Shown: positions 8,097 through 16,551, counted from the stretch's first letter. The stretch: DNA of 64,000 nucleotides from JAGOEY01 sp017997515 (GCA_026314275.1 CP111109.1:2604001-2668000); one strand, 5' to 3'. Notes: a model not told the origin generated them from the sequence alone. Numbers and translations: made by a program.

Positions 8097-8357
8097 ATGG
8101 TCGTTATTCGACTCTCCCGCGGCGGCTCCAAAGGCCGTCCTTTCTTCAACATCGTTGTTGCTGATAAACGTACCCGCCGTGATGGCCGCTTCATCGAGCG
8201 TATCGGTTTCTACAACCCCACAGCCCGTGGTGGTGAAGAAGGTCTGCGTATTGCGCAAGACCGTCTGACGTACTGGACCGGCGTGGGCGCACAAGCTTCC
8301 CCCACCGTGCAGCGTCTGGTTGACCAGGCCGCTAAGGCCGCGCCCGCCGCAGCCTGA
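8097..8357 (+). CDS. rpsP: 30S ribosomal protein S16
   Basis: 86 aa, full length. MVVIRLSRGGSKGRPFFNIVVADKR is the S16 signature region and GFYNP follows as usual. GAAGGA stands 6 nt before the ATG. First gene of the conserved rpsP-rimM-trmD-rplS operon that couples ribosomal proteins with ribosome assembly and tRNA methylation. Confidence 0.97.
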   Translation: MVVIRLSRGGSKGRPFFNIVVADKRTRRDGRFIERIGFYNPTARGGEEGLRIAQDRLTYWTGVGAQASPTVQRLVDQAAKAAPAAA

Positions 8358-8363
8358 TAGCGC

Positions 8364-8396
8364 CGGGGCGGGCCAGCACCCTGCTGGTATGCCCCG
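8364..8396 (+). other. Strong intercistronic hairpin between rpsP and rimM
   Basis: Nested inverted repeat: outer CGGGGC/GCCCCG, inner CCAGCA-CCC-TGCTGG, with no T-run. It is not a classical terminator. It could stabilise the rpsP 3' end or reduce expression of rimM and trmD relative to rpsP. Confidence 0.6.
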
Positions 8397-8410
8397 ATGC
8401 TTGTGTATTT

Positions 8411-8974
8411 ATGTTCCCAGGACTCGAACCCGCTGAACTCCCGGCCGACGCTGTTGAGGTAGGCCGTATCGCAGACGCCTGGGGCATCAAGGGCTGGTTC
8501 AAGGTCCTTGCCTACAGCGCCGATCCCGAGGCGCTTTTTTCATCCAAACGCTGGTATTTGCAGCCTGCAGAGCGGGGTCCCAAGACCTTTGCTGGCACGG
8601 TCAAACTGGCCATCCGGGAGGCCAAAGAGCATTCCGATACGGTGGTCGCCAGCGCGCAGGATGTGGACGATCGCACCGCGGCCGAGGCACTCAAAGGTGC
8701 GCGCATCTTTATTCCCCGCTCCAGCTTTCCAACGGCTGCAACCGACGAGTTTTACTGGGTAGACCTGCTGGGTCTCGACGTGGTGAACCGCGAAGGTGTG
8801 GCACTGGGTCAGATCCGTGACTTGTTGTCCACCGGGCCCCAGACCGTACTCGTGATGGAGTACACCGAGGACGGCAAAACGCTGGAACGCATGATTCCCT
8901 TTGTGTCCCAGTTTGTGGACGGCGTAGACCTGCCAGGGCGCCGCATCACGGTGGACTGGCAGCCTGATTACTGA
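8411..8974 (+). CDS. rimM: Ribosome maturation factor RimM
   Basis: 187 aa. It acts in maturation of the 30S head with protein S19. The N-terminal RimM beta-barrel carries VGRIADAWGIKGWFKV, and the PRC-barrel domain starts at EFYWVDLLGLDVVNREG, ending MIPFVSQFVDGVDL. No convincing Shine-Dalgarno sequence precedes the ATG, which fits the low expression known for RimM relative to S16. Position between rpsP and trmD is standard. Confidence 0.95.
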   Translation: MFPGLEPAELPADAVEVGRIADAWGIKGWFKVLAYSADPEALFSSKRWYLQPAERGPKTFAGTVKLAIREAKEHSDTVVASAQDVDDRTAAEALKGARIFIPRSSFPTAATDEFYWVDLLGLDVVNREGVALGQIRDLLSTGPQTVLVMEYTEDGKTLERMIPFVSQFVDGVDLPGRRITVDWQPDY

Positions 8975-9001
8975 CGTTGCGGCTTGCCCGCTGCCGCTGC
9001 C

Positions 9002-9766
9002 ATGCGCTTCGACGTCATCACCCTGTTCCCCGAAATTTTTGCCCCGTTCCTGGCCAGCGGGGTGACGCGCCGCGCCTACGAGTCCGCCAGTGTGGATGTG
9101 CGCCTGTGGACCCCCCGCGACTATGCTGAGGGCAACTATCGGCGTGTGGATGACCGCTCTTTCGGGGGTGGCCCGGGTATGGTCATGATGCCCGGGCCGC
9201 TCGATGCGTGCCTTGCAGCCATCCGTGCCGACCGTGCCGACCGTGCCGACCGTGCTCCCGTGGTGCTTTTTTCTCCGACAGGTCAGGTGCTGCGGCATGC
9301 TGTGGTGGCCGAATGGTCCGCAAGTGCGGGTGCCGTTCTGCTGTGTGGCCGCTACGAAGGTATCGACCAGCGGTTTATCGATGCCTATGTGGATGTGCAG
9401 ATCAGCCTGGGTGACTTTGTGTTGTCCGGTGGAGAAATCGCCGCGATGGCCTTACTCGACGCGGTTGCACGTTTGCAGCCGGGTGTGCTGAACGACGCAG
9501 GTAGCCACCAGTTCGACAGCTTTAACCCGATGCTCGACGGGCTGCTGGACTGCCCCCATTTCACCCGGCCTGAAGTCTGGAACGGTGTGGGCGTGCCGGA
9601 CGTGTTGCTGTCGGGGCACCACGAAAAAATCGAGCGCTGGCGCCGTGACCAGCGCCTGCAGGCCACTGCACGCCTGCGTCCCGAACTGCTCAGCCAGGCC
9701 CGCGCTGCAGGCCTGTTGTCGAAGGCCGATGAGGCCGTCTTGGCAGCTGGGCAGAAAACGCTATAA
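9002..9766 (+). CDS. trmD: tRNA (guanine-N1)-methyltransferase TrmD
   Basis: Methylates G37 of tRNAs that read CUN, CCN and CGG codons, preventing frameshifts. 254 aa from the ATG that gives the canonical MRFDVITLFPEIF; a TTG 18 nt upstream is an unlikely alternative. The SPOUT knot region is present (SPTGQVL, LCGRYEGIDQRFID, ISLGDFVLSGGE) and the C-terminal domain has GHHEKIERWRRDQ. Unusual: residues about 74-84 are encoded by three exact 9-bp repeats, giving an R-A-D-R-A-D series in the variable loop before VVLFSP. The stop codon lies inside the -10 box of the rplS promoter. Confidence 0.96.
   Translation: MRFDVITLFPEIFAPFLASGVTRRAYESASVDVRLWTPRDYAEGNYRRVDDRSFGGGPGMVMMPGPLDACLAAIRADRADRADRAPVVLFSPTGQVLRHAVVAEWSASAGAVLLCGRYEGIDQRFIDAYVDVQISLGDFVLSGGEIAAMALLDAVARLQPGVLNDAGSHQFDSFNPMLDGLLDCPHFTRPEVWNGVGVPDVLLSGHHEKIERWRRDQRLQATARLRPELLSQARAAGLLSKADEAVLAAGQKTL
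9223..9255 (+). repeat. 9-bp tandem repeat within trmD
   Basis: CCGTGCCGA occurs three times in direct succession plus a partial fourth copy. It keeps the frame and encodes Arg-Ala-Asp units; a likely slippage site. Confidence 0.85.
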
Positions 9767-9767
9767 T
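9740..9767 (+). promoter_or_regulatory. Internal promoter for rplS at the 3' end of trmD
   Basis: TTGGCA, a 16-bp spacer and a perfect TATAAT; the TrmD stop codon TAA is inside the -10 hexamer. It would start transcription about 120 nt before rplS, letting L19 be made at a higher level than RimM and TrmD. Confidence 0.75.
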
Positions 9768-9896
9768 TGCGGGCTTACCCCGATCCTCTGGCCGGCCGCT
9801 TGGCCGCATCACTGTTCGCAGCAGGTGCGGCTCCCAAGCCTTCCGTCAATCCCGACGATGCCGTTTCTGGCGCGGCCAAGATCACAAGAGACCGAT

Positions 9897-10286
9897 ATGA
9901 ATCTGATCCAAATCCTCGAGCAGGAAGAAATCACCCGCCTGGGCAAGACCCTGCCTGAGTTCGCCCCTGGTGACACCGTCATCGTGAGCGTCAACGTGGT
10001 TGAAGGCACGCGCAAGCGTGTGCAGGCCTACGAAGGCGTCGTGATTGCCAAGCGCAACCGTGGCCTGAACAGCGGCTTCACCGTGCGCAAGATCTCCAGT
10101 GGTGAAGGCGTGGAACGTACGTTCCAGACCTACAGCCCGCTGATCGCCGGTATCGAAGTCAAGCGCCGTGGTGATGTCCGCCGTGCCAAGCTGTACTACC
10201 TGCGTGAACGCAGCGGCAAGTCGGCACGTATCAAGGAAAAGCTGCCACAACGCGTCAAGAAGGCTGCTGCAGTGACTGCTGCATAA
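9897..10286 (+). CDS. rplS: 50S ribosomal protein L19
   Basis: 129 aa. MNLIQILEQEEI, FAPGDTVIVSVNVVEGTRKRVQ and the C-terminal KLYYLRERSGKSARIKEKL are the L19 landmarks; an alanine- and lysine-rich tail follows, as in other betaproteobacteria. Last gene of the rpsP operon, with its own promoter upstream and a terminator after it. Confidence 0.97.
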   Translation: MNLIQILEQEEITRLGKTLPEFAPGDTVIVSVNVVEGTRKRVQAYEGVVIAKRNRGLNSGFTVRKISSGEGVERTFQTYSPLIAGIEVKRRGDVRRAKLYYLRERSGKSARIKEKLPQRVKKAAAVTAA

Positions 10287-10312
10287 AGCCTGGGCCGGGT
10301 TTGTCCCGCCAC

Positions 10313-10348
10313 AAAGCCGCTGCAACCCTGTGTTGCCAGCGGCTTTTT
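10313..10348 (+). terminator. Terminator of the rpsP-rimM-trmD-rplS operon
   Basis: AAAGCCGCTG and CAGCGGCTTTTT form a 10-bp hairpin ending in a T-run. Confidence 0.9.
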
Positions 10349-10380
10349 GCATTTCTAAGAACCTGTTCCCCTTTGCTGCC

Positions 10381-11103
10381 GTGACCTCTGCAACCTCCCC
10401 CGCCAGCCCTGCGCCGCGTCTGTTGTCGCAGTTGCCGAACTTCGATCCGCGCAAAGTGCCTGTGACGGGCGTGGACGCCCATCTACCTGCCGTGCCTGCC
10501 ATTGCGTTAACGGCCGAAGCACTGCGCCAGCGTTTTCTGGCCCCTCCCGTTTGGCAAACCGAGGTGGACCGTGAACCGCGCTTCAGTGTGCGTGATTCCG
10601 CCGATGCAGCTGTGCTGGTGGCGCTGGTGCTGCGTGACGAGCCTATGGTGCTGCTGACCGAACGCACGGTGCACCTGTCCACCCACTCGGGCCAGGTGGC
10701 TTTTCCGGGCGGACGCACCGATGACACCGATGCCAGCCCTGCCGCCACGGCCCTGCGCGAGGCGGACGAAGAAGTGGGGCTGAACAGCCGTTTTGTGGAG
10801 GTGATTGGCAGTTTGCCTGCCTACATCACAGGCACCGCGTTTACGGTCACGCCTGTGGTGGCGTTGGTGCAGCCGGATTTTGTGCTGCAGCCCAACCCTT
10901 ATGAGGTGGCGGATGTGTTCGAGGTGCCACTTTCTTTCCTGATGAACCCGGCGCACCACCGCCGCCATGCCATGGAGTGGGATGGGGTACGCCGGGAATG
11001 GTTTTCCATTCCGTTCACCGACCCGCACACGGGCAAGGAGCATTTCATCTGGGGCGCAACCGCGGGGATGTTGCGCAACTTTTATAGGTTTTTATCTGCC
11101 TGA
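10381..11103 (+). CDS. CoA pyrophosphatase (NUDIX hydrolase, NudL/YeaB type)
   Basis: Hydrolyses CoA and its derivatives to 3',5'-ADP and phosphopantetheine. 240 aa from GTG. It carries the NuCoA motif (LLTERTVHLSTHSGQVAFPGG, shown as LSTHSGQVAFPGG) running into the Nudix box GG...ALREADEEVGL with its glutamates intact, then GSLPAYITGTAFTVTPVV, typical of this subgroup. The frame is open 51 nt further up, but those upstream starts fall within the rplS terminator, so the GTG is preferred; no clear ribosome site precedes it. Likely co-transcribed with the next gene. Confidence 0.88.
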   Translation: MTSATSPASPAPRLLSQLPNFDPRKVPVTGVDAHLPAVPAIALTAEALRQRFLAPPVWQTEVDREPRFSVRDSADAAVLVALVLRDEPMVLLTERTVHLSTHSGQVAFPGGRTDDTDASPAATALREADEEVGLNSRFVEVIGSLPAYITGTAFTVTPVVALVQPDFVLQPNPYEVADVFEVPLSFLMNPAHHRRHAMEWDGVRREWFSIPFTDPHTGKEHFIWGATAGMLRNFYRFLSA

Positions 11104-11139
11104 CCGCCATACCTGTTCTGTGGGCCGGGCGCGGGTCGG

Positions 11140-11145
11140 TATCAT
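11140..11145 (+). promoter_or_regulatory. -10-like element 6 nt before the CobD-like start
   Basis: TATCAT, then GCCGCC, then ATG; no Shine-Dalgarno sequence. Predicted start of transcription falls on or beside the ATG. Confidence 0.45.
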
Positions 11146-11151
11146 GCCGCC

Positions 11152-12138
11152 ATGAGTTTTTTCGCCATCCTGCTGGCCCTGCTGATTGAACAGGCCCGAC
11201 CCCTGGCCCGTGGCAACGCGGTGTATGCAGGGGTGCGCGCCTGGGCCATGGGGGTTGGACGCAATTTTGATGCGGGCAAGTCACACCATGGGTGGGTGGT
11301 GTGGAGCCTGACGGTGCTGCTGCCGTCCTTGCTGGTGCTGGGTGTGCACTGGCTGCTGGTGTGGATTGCAGGGTGGCCGCTGGCCATGCTGTGGAGTGTG
11401 GCCATCCTGTACACAACCCTCGGTTTTCGCCAGTTCAGCCACCATTTCACCCGCATCCGTGATGCGCTGGACGAGGGTGATGAGGTGCATGCCCGTGAGT
11501 TTCTGGCGCAGTGGCAGCAGGTGGATGCGAGTGAGCTGCCCCGCAGCGAAGTGGTGCGCCACGTCATCGAATACTCCGTGCTGGCCGCACACCGCCACGT
11601 GTTTGGGGTGCTGGCCTGGTTTTCGGTGCTGGCTGTGCTGGGCCTGGGGCCTGCGGGGGCCGTGTTCTACCGCTTGACCGAGTTTGCTGCGCGTTACTGG
11701 ACCCGCAAGAATGCCCTGCATTACCAACCTGCCAGCCCCGCGCTGGTGTATGCCGCCACCCGGGCCTGGTCGGTGGTGGACTGGCTGCCTGCGCGTATGA
11801 CAGCACTCAGTTTTGCCGTGGTGGGCAGTTTTGAGGAGGCCATTGACGGCTGGCGTTACCACGCGGAACGCTTTCCTAACGACAACGACGGTGTGATCTT
11901 GGCCGCAACGGCCGGTGCCGTGAATGTACGGCTGGGGGGCGAAGCCTTGCGTGTGGTGGCGACGCCGGAGTTTTCCGAAGGCTTGCCAGGTGACGCAGGC
12001 ATGGGTGACAGCCCCAGCACCCCGGGGCGGGCCCCTGAAGTTTCCCATCTGGCCCAGGTGGTGGGTTTGGTATGGCGCTCGGTGGTGGTGTGGATGGTGT
12101 TGCTGGCGCTGCTGACCCTTGCACGACTTTTGGGCTGA
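11152..12138 (+). CDS. CobD/CbiB family membrane protein
   Basis: 328 aa. MSFFAILLALLIEQARPL opens as in the CobD/CbiB/AmpE family, with a glutamate-containing first helix. Hydrophobic segments lie near residues 50-85 and 150-175 and at the C-terminus (VVVWMVLLALLTLARLL), and the central ALHYQPASPALVYAATRAWSVVDWLPAR is typical of the proteobacterial homologues lacking cobalamin context. No cobalamin genes are near, so a role in adenosylcobinamide synthesis is not supported; AmpE-like signalling is an alternative. Function open. Confidence 0.82.
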   Translation: MSFFAILLALLIEQARPLARGNAVYAGVRAWAMGVGRNFDAGKSHHGWVVWSLTVLLPSLLVLGVHWLLVWIAGWPLAMLWSVAILYTTLGFRQFSHHFTRIRDALDEGDEVHAREFLAQWQQVDASELPRSEVVRHVIEYSVLAAHRHVFGVLAWFSVLAVLGLGPAGAVFYRLTEFAARYWTRKNALHYQPASPALVYAATRAWSVVDWLPARMTALSFAVVGSFEEAIDGWRYHAERFPNDNDGVILAATAGAVNVRLGGEALRVVATPEFSEGLPGDAGMGDSPSTPGRAPEVSHLAQVVGLVWRSVVVWMVLLALLTLARLLG

Positions 12139-12195
12139 TTTTTTCCTTCTTCGTTCACGGCCCCGCGCCGTGTTGCCGTGGTAGCTGGAGTTTCC

Positions 12196-13278
12196 GTGAA
12201 TTCTTCCCCTTCGTTCTGGAGCCCGGTGGTTGCCGGGTTGGTGCCTTATGTGCCCGGTGAACAGCCTTCTGTGGCGAACCTGGTCAAACTCAACACCAAC
12301 GAAAACCCCTACCCGCCGTCACCGCGCGCGTTGTCTGCCATCCGGGCCGCGGCGGAGCAGGGGCTGCAGCTCTATCCCGACCCTGAATCCACCACGCTGC
12401 GGCGCGCGATTGCCGCCCGCCACGGACTGGACACCACGCAGGTGTTTGTGGGCAATGGCTCGGACGAAGTGCTGGCGCATGCGTTTTTTGCGTTCTTCCA
12501 GCAGCGCGGGCCACTGCTGGTGCCTGACATCACCTACAGCTTCTACCAGGTGTACTGCGGCCTGTATGGCATCACGCAGGAGGTGGTGCCGCTGGACGCG
12601 ACATTACGCGTGGACGTAGAGACTTTTGCGCGCCCGAAGGGGCAGGACGTTGCCGGTGTGGTGGTGGCCAACCCCAACGCGCCCACGGGCATCGGCATTC
12701 CGCTGGTGCAGATCGAGCGCCTGCTGCAGTTGCACCCGCAGCGTGTGGTGCTGGTGGACGAAGCCTATGTGGATTTTGGTGGCGAAACGGCGATGGGCCT
12801 CATCAGCCAGTACCCGAACCTGCTGGTGGTGCACACGCTGTCCAAGTCGCGATCACTGGCCGGGCTGCGCGTTGGGTTTGCATGTGGGCAAGCGCATCTG
12901 ATCGACGCGTTGAACCGTGTGAAGAACAGCTTTAACTCTTACCCGCTGGACCGGCTGGCGCAAGCCGGTGCGACGGCCGCAATCGAAGATGGGGGTTACT
13001 TTGAGTCCACGCGCCAGACGGTGATACACACCCGCGAAGGCCTGGTGTTGCAGCTGGAAGACATGGGCTTCGAGGTGCTGCCGTCGCAGGCCAACTTTGT
13101 TTTTGTGCGGCACGCGGGGCACGACGCCGCAGGTATTGCGGCGGGTTTGCGTGCACAAAGTGTGCTGGTACGGCACTTCCGCCTGCCGCGTATCGACCAG
13201 TTCCTGCGCATCAGCATCGGTACACCTTCGCAGTGTGAGGCGCTGGTGAATGCGCTGCGCGGCGTGTTGGCCAGTTAG
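12196..13278 (+). CDS. hisC: Histidinol-phosphate aminotransferase
   Basis: PLP-dependent class II aminotransferase that converts imidazole acetol phosphate to histidinol phosphate in histidine synthesis. 360 aa. KLNTNENPYPPSP near the N-terminus, GNGSDEVL, NPNAPTG, VDEAYVDF and the PLP-lysine motif SKSRSLAGLRVGF are in order, with an RISIGT C-terminal substrate-binding arginine. The GTG at 12196 follows CTGGAG at good spacing; another GTG 18 nt upstream is possible. It is not in a his operon here, suggesting a second (HisC2-type) copy with perhaps broader substrate use. Confidence 0.93.
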   Translation: MNSSPSFWSPVVAGLVPYVPGEQPSVANLVKLNTNENPYPPSPRALSAIRAAAEQGLQLYPDPESTTLRRAIAARHGLDTTQVFVGNGSDEVLAHAFFAFFQQRGPLLVPDITYSFYQVYCGLYGITQEVVPLDATLRVDVETFARPKGQDVAGVVVANPNAPTGIGIPLVQIERLLQLHPQRVVLVDEAYVDFGGETAMGLISQYPNLLVVHTLSKSRSLAGLRVGFACGQAHLIDALNRVKNSFNSYPLDRLAQAGATAAIEDGGYFESTRQTVIHTREGLVLQLEDMGFEVLPSQANFVFVRHAGHDAAGIAAGLRAQSVLVRHFRLPRIDQFLRISIGTPSQCEALVNALRGVLAS

Positions 13279-14234
13279 TAGTTGCGGGGCTGGCTCAGTT
13301 CTGCATGTAATTCGCTATATATTTTATAGCGATGTGCGCTTATCCCTTCTGCTCTGGAGGGTGATTCGGCTTGTAAAACGGCTGCCATCACGCCACACCC
13401 CGGCTCGTGCAGGTGTGAACAGTTGTAGAACTTGCAGTCCTTGATGTGCACCTTCAGGTCCGGCATGTAGCTGGCCAGCAGGGCCGGGTCAATGTGGTTC
13501 AGGCCAAATTCCTGGAAGCCGGGGGAGTCGATCAGCGCGGTTTCACTGGCCTTGTCCACCCAGTACCAGGTGGTGCTGGTGGTCGTGTGTTTGCCGGAGT
13601 TCAGCGCCTGCGAAATCTCGCCCGTCTGCGCCAGCGCACCCGGGGCCAGCAGGTTGATCAGTGTGCTTTTACCCGCACCCGACGGGCCCAGCACCAGCGT
13701 AGTTTTGCCGTGTAACAGCTTCAGCAGCGCAGCCTTGTCCACGTCGTTTGACTCTTTCAACGACAGTGGCAACACGCCGTAGTGCATGTGCCGGTAGGGC
13801 AGCAGCCATTCCCAGGCTTTCGCAAAAGGTTCGACCAGGTCACTTTTGTTCAGGCCGATGATCGGCTTGATCTGCTCGGCCTCTGCCGCAATCAGCGCCC
13901 GCGACAGTTGGTGGTTGGAGAACGCAGGCTCGGCCGCAATCAGGATCAGCACCTGGTCCAGGTTGGCCGCAAACGATTTGGTGCGGATCTCGTCTTGCCG
14001 GTAGAACAGGTTGCGGCGGGGTTCGATCTTTTCGATCGTGCCTTCGTCCTCGGAGGCCTTCCACAACACCCGGTCACCCACCACACCCGTGCTCTTCTTG
14101 CCACGCGAATGGCAGATCACCCGGCGGCCTTCGGGCGTCTCCACCAGGAAGTGGCGCCCGTAGTTGGCCACGATCAGGCCTTGGTCAAGGGTGGCGCGCT
14201 CCGCAGGCGCAGTGAGAGGGGCAGATTTACGCAA
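13275..14234 (-). CDS. rsgA: Ribosome small subunit-dependent GTPase RsgA
   Basis: Circularly permuted GTPase that checks late 30S assembly. 319 aa. An OB-fold (IVANYGRHFLVETPEGRR) comes first, then G4 NKSD before G1 GPSGAGKST and G3 DSPGFQEFGL. The zinc-binding end is C-x-NCSHLHEPGC. The start is uncertain: the frame is open to 14324, but a TTG at 14234 overlaps the phhB stop by 8 nt and gives a normal N-terminus. The last 40 codons contain a GCTAT mini-element, encoding the segment around HRYKIYSEL, without loss of frame. Third gene of the minus-strand set M48-phhB-rsgA. Confidence 0.93.
   Translation of the reverse strand: MRKSAPLTAPAERATLDQGLIVANYGRHFLVETPEGRRVICHSRGKKSTGVVGDRVLWKASEDEGTIEKIEPRRNLFYRQDEIRTKSFAANLDQVLILIAAEPAFSNHQLSRALIAAEAEQIKPIIGLNKSDLVEPFAKAWEWLLPYRHMHYGVLPLSLKESNDVDKAALLKLLHGKTTLVLGPSGAGKSTLINLLAPGALAQTGEISQALNSGKHTTTSTTWYWVDKASETALIDSPGFQEFGLNHIDPALLASYMPDLKVHIKDCKFYNCSHLHEPGCGVMAAVLQAESPSRAEGISAHRYKIYSELHAELSQPRNY
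13314..13366. repeat. GCTAT-N7-ATAGC mini-element inside rsgA
   Basis: Palindrome GCTAT-ATATTTT-ATAGC followed by TGCGCTTAT and CTCTGGAGGGTGATT, matching the other copies over about 50 bp. It is read through as rsgA codons near the C-terminus. Confidence 0.7.
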
Positions 14235-14562
14235 ACAGGGCCTCGATACGGGTCGCGCAGTCAAAGTCGGTGGCCGACAGGCCTTGCACATCGTGGGTGT
14301 TGAAACGCACGGTGCATTTGCCATAGGACACCGCCAAGTCAGGGTGGTGGTCCTGCGCGTGGGCGATGAAGGCCACTGCGTTCACGAAAGCCATCGTGTC
14401 GAAATAATTGGCGAATGCGAAGGTTTTTTCAATTGCCACATCGGCACCGTCACCGCTGAGCTTCCAGCCTTCAAGTGTGGATAGTTTTGCTATTACTTCC
14501 GTAGCGTTCAGTGCCCGCCGTGCCTGCGCAGACCAGTCTTTTTGTTTGATATTCAGGGCCAT
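14227..14562 (-). CDS. phhB: 4a-hydroxytetrahydrobiopterin dehydratase (pterin-4a-carbinolamine dehydratase)
   Basis: Recycles the pterin cofactor of aromatic amino acid hydroxylases. 111 aa, normal length. The active-site block reads AQDHHPDLAVSYGKCTVRF with the paired histidines, followed by NTHDVQGLSATDFDCATRIEAL in family order. A degenerate GCTAT element may underlie its codons 14-24. It starts 9 nt after the M48 stop and overlaps the rsgA start, so the three genes are likely one transcript. Confidence 0.93.
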   Translation of the reverse strand: MALNIKQKDWSAQARRALNATEVIAKLSTLEGWKLSGDGADVAIEKTFAFANYFDTMAFVNAVAFIAHAQDHHPDLAVSYGKCTVRFNTHDVQGLSATDFDCATRIEALFA

Positions 14563-14571
14563 GGTGGGCTT

Positions 14572-15867
14572 TCAGGCGCTCATCCGCGCAAGCCGTTCGG
14601 ACGCGGGTGGGTGGGAGTAATAAAACTTGGCAAACACCGGGTCGGGTGTGAGCGTGGAGGCGTTGTCTTCAAACAGCTTGAGCAGTGCCGTGCGCAGGTC
14701 AGCGCCGCTGGTCTGGGCCACGGCATAGGCGTCGGCCTGGAACTCGTCGCGGCGCGACATCTGGGCAAACACGGGCGTGATGAAAAAGCTGAACACCGGC
14801 ATCACCAGCAGGAACAGCAGCAGCGCCAGCGCGTCGTTGGGTGCGCCTGCCACTCCGGTGATATGGAAGTTGGGGATGACACCCAGCCCGGTGTAGAACC
14901 AGCCCTGCACCGACAGCCAGCCCAGCAGCGCAAAGCCCGCCAGGCTCAGCGCAAACATGCCAATGATGCGTTTGAGGATGTGTTTGTGTTTGAAGTGGCC
15001 CAGCTCGTGCGCCAGCACGGCATCTACCTCGGCGGGGGACAGCTTGGACAGCAGCGTGTCGTAGAACACCACGCGTTTGGCCGCACCAAAACCGGTGAAG
15101 TAGGCGTTGGCGTGCGCGCTGCGTTTGCTGCCGTCCATCACAAACAGGCCTTTGGCCGAGAAGCCGCAGCGCTGCATCAGTGCTGTGACGCGGTCCTTGA
15201 GTATGGCGTCTTCCAGGGGGCGGAATTTGTTGAACAGTGGCGCAATCACCGTGGGGTACACCACCATCAGCAGCAGGTTAAAACCCATCCACACACACCA
15301 GGCCCACAGCCACCACAGGTGCCCCGATGCGCCCATGAGCCACAGCACCAGCGCGGCCAGCGGCAGGCCAATGGCCGCGCCCACCAGCGTGGACTTGAAC
15401 AGGTCGGCCAGCCACAGCTTGAAGGTCATTTTGTTGAAGCCGAAACGCTCCTCCAGCACAAAGGTCTGGTACAGCGTCAGGGGCAGGTCGATCAGGCTGC
15501 TGATGAGTGCGAATGCGGCCAGCAGCACCAGCTGTTGCAGCATGCCACCCCCCATGCGGTCAATCAGCGCACCATTGAGCGCATCCAGCCCGCCCAGCAG
15601 TGTCCAGCCCAACAACACGGCGCTGCCCAGCGCGAGTTCCAGCAGGCCAAAACGTGTCTTGGCAATGGTGTAGTCAGCGGCTTTCTGGTGGGCGGCCAGC
15701 GTGATGTGGCCGGCAAAAGCAGCGGGCACTGCCGCGCGGTGGCGCGCCACATGGCGGATCTGGCGTGAGGCCAGCCAGAAACGAATCACAAGACTGAGGG
15801 CCAGCGCAATGGCGAATGCCAGCGTCAGCGCGAGGGACGGCGGGAAGATTTGGTGGGGCTCGGACAT
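14572..15867 (-). CDS. M48 family zinc metallopeptidase (Ste24/CAAX protease-like)
   Basis: 431 aa integral membrane protease. After about five membrane segments come YPTVIAPLFNKF and the zinc site HELGHFKHKH near residue 285, then DEFQADAYA with the third zinc ligand, matching the Ste24p/CAAX prenyl protease family. Bacterial members are thought to act in membrane protein quality control. The frame is open far upstream over orn, but the ATG at 15867 gives the usual short N-terminus before the first membrane helix. Confidence 0.92.
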   Translation of the reverse strand: MSEPHQIFPPSLALTLAFAIALALSLVIRFWLASRQIRHVARHRAAVPAAFAGHITLAAHQKAADYTIAKTRFGLLELALGSAVLLGWTLLGGLDALNGALIDRMGGGMLQQLVLLAAFALISSLIDLPLTLYQTFVLEERFGFNKMTFKLWLADLFKSTLVGAAIGLPLAALVLWLMGASGHLWWLWAWCVWMGFNLLLMVVYPTVIAPLFNKFRPLEDAILKDRVTALMQRCGFSAKGLFVMDGSKRSAHANAYFTGFGAAKRVVFYDTLLSKLSPAEVDAVLAHELGHFKHKHILKRIIGMFALSLAGFALLGWLSVQGWFYTGLGVIPNFHITGVAGAPNDALALLLFLLVMPVFSFFITPVFAQMSRRDEFQADAYAVAQTSGADLRTALLKLFEDNASTLTPDPVFAKFYYSHPPASERLARMSA

Positions 15868-15913
15868 GCTGGGGGCAGTGTAAGGCCCCTGCCTGCCGCT
15901 ACACACCTTCGGC

Positions 15914-15919
15914 GACAAT
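15914..15919 (+). promoter_or_regulatory. -10-like element 6 nt before orn
   Basis: GACAAT, then CTCCCC, then ATG; no ribosome-binding sequence. Predicts a leaderless orn mRNA. Confidence 0.45.
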
Positions 15920-15925
15920 CTCCCC

Positions 15926-16507
15926 ATGTCTGAAACGAACACTACTGCACCCGTAACACTCGCCAAATCCGACCAGAACCTGGTCTGGCTCGACTGTGAA
16001 ATGACCGGCCTGGACCCCGAGGCCGAACGCCTGATCGAAATCGCCATCGTGGTCACCGGCCCGAACCTGGAGCCCCGCATCGAAGGCCCGGTGCTGGTGA
16101 TCCACCAGTCCGATGCGCAGCTCGACAAGATGGACGCCTGGAACAAGGGCACCCATGGCCGCAGCGGCCTGATCGACAAGGTCAAGGCCTCCACAGTCAC
16201 CGAGGCCGATGCTGAGCAGCAGATCATCGCGTTCCTCAGCCAGTACGTCCCCAAGGGCACGGCACCCATGTGTGGCAACACGATTGGGCAGGACCGCCGT
16301 TTTCTGGTGAAGTACATGCCCAAGCTGGAGGCGTTTTTCCACTACCGCAACCTGGATGTGAGCACACTCAAGGAACTGGCCAAACGCTGGAAGCCCGACG
16401 CGTATTCTTCGTTCAAGAAGGCGCAAAAACACACAGCGCTGGCCGATGTACATGAGTCGATCGAAGAACTCGCGCATTACCGCGAGCACTTCCTGAGGCT
16501 GAACTGA
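15926..16507 (+). CDS. orn: Oligoribonuclease
   Basis: 3'-5' exonuclease that degrades 2-5 nt RNAs, including pGpG from cyclic-di-GMP breakdown. 193 aa. DEDDh residues are visible: D and E in VWLDCEMTGLDPE, D in NTIGQDRRFL, and H with the last D in KHTALADVHESIEEL. Divergent from the M48 protease gene. The presence of two diguanylate cyclase genes in this window makes the pGpG role relevant, although there is no direct linkage. Confidence 0.95.
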   Translation: MSETNTTAPVTLAKSDQNLVWLDCEMTGLDPEAERLIEIAIVVTGPNLEPRIEGPVLVIHQSDAQLDKMDAWNKGTHGRSGLIDKVKASTVTEADAEQQIIAFLSQYVPKGTAPMCGNTIGQDRRFLVKYMPKLEAFFHYRNLDVSTLKELAKRWKPDAYSSFKKAQKHTALADVHESIEELAHYREHFLRLN

Positions 16508-16551
16508 CGCTGTGCCCGCGCGCTGCAGTTCAGCCCTGTTACATGCGGGAT

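Noticed and set aside
8984..9001. TTG start of TrmD giving six extra residues
   Set aside because: The canonical TrmD N-terminus is MRFDVITLFPE at 9002 and the extra codons have no ribosome site.
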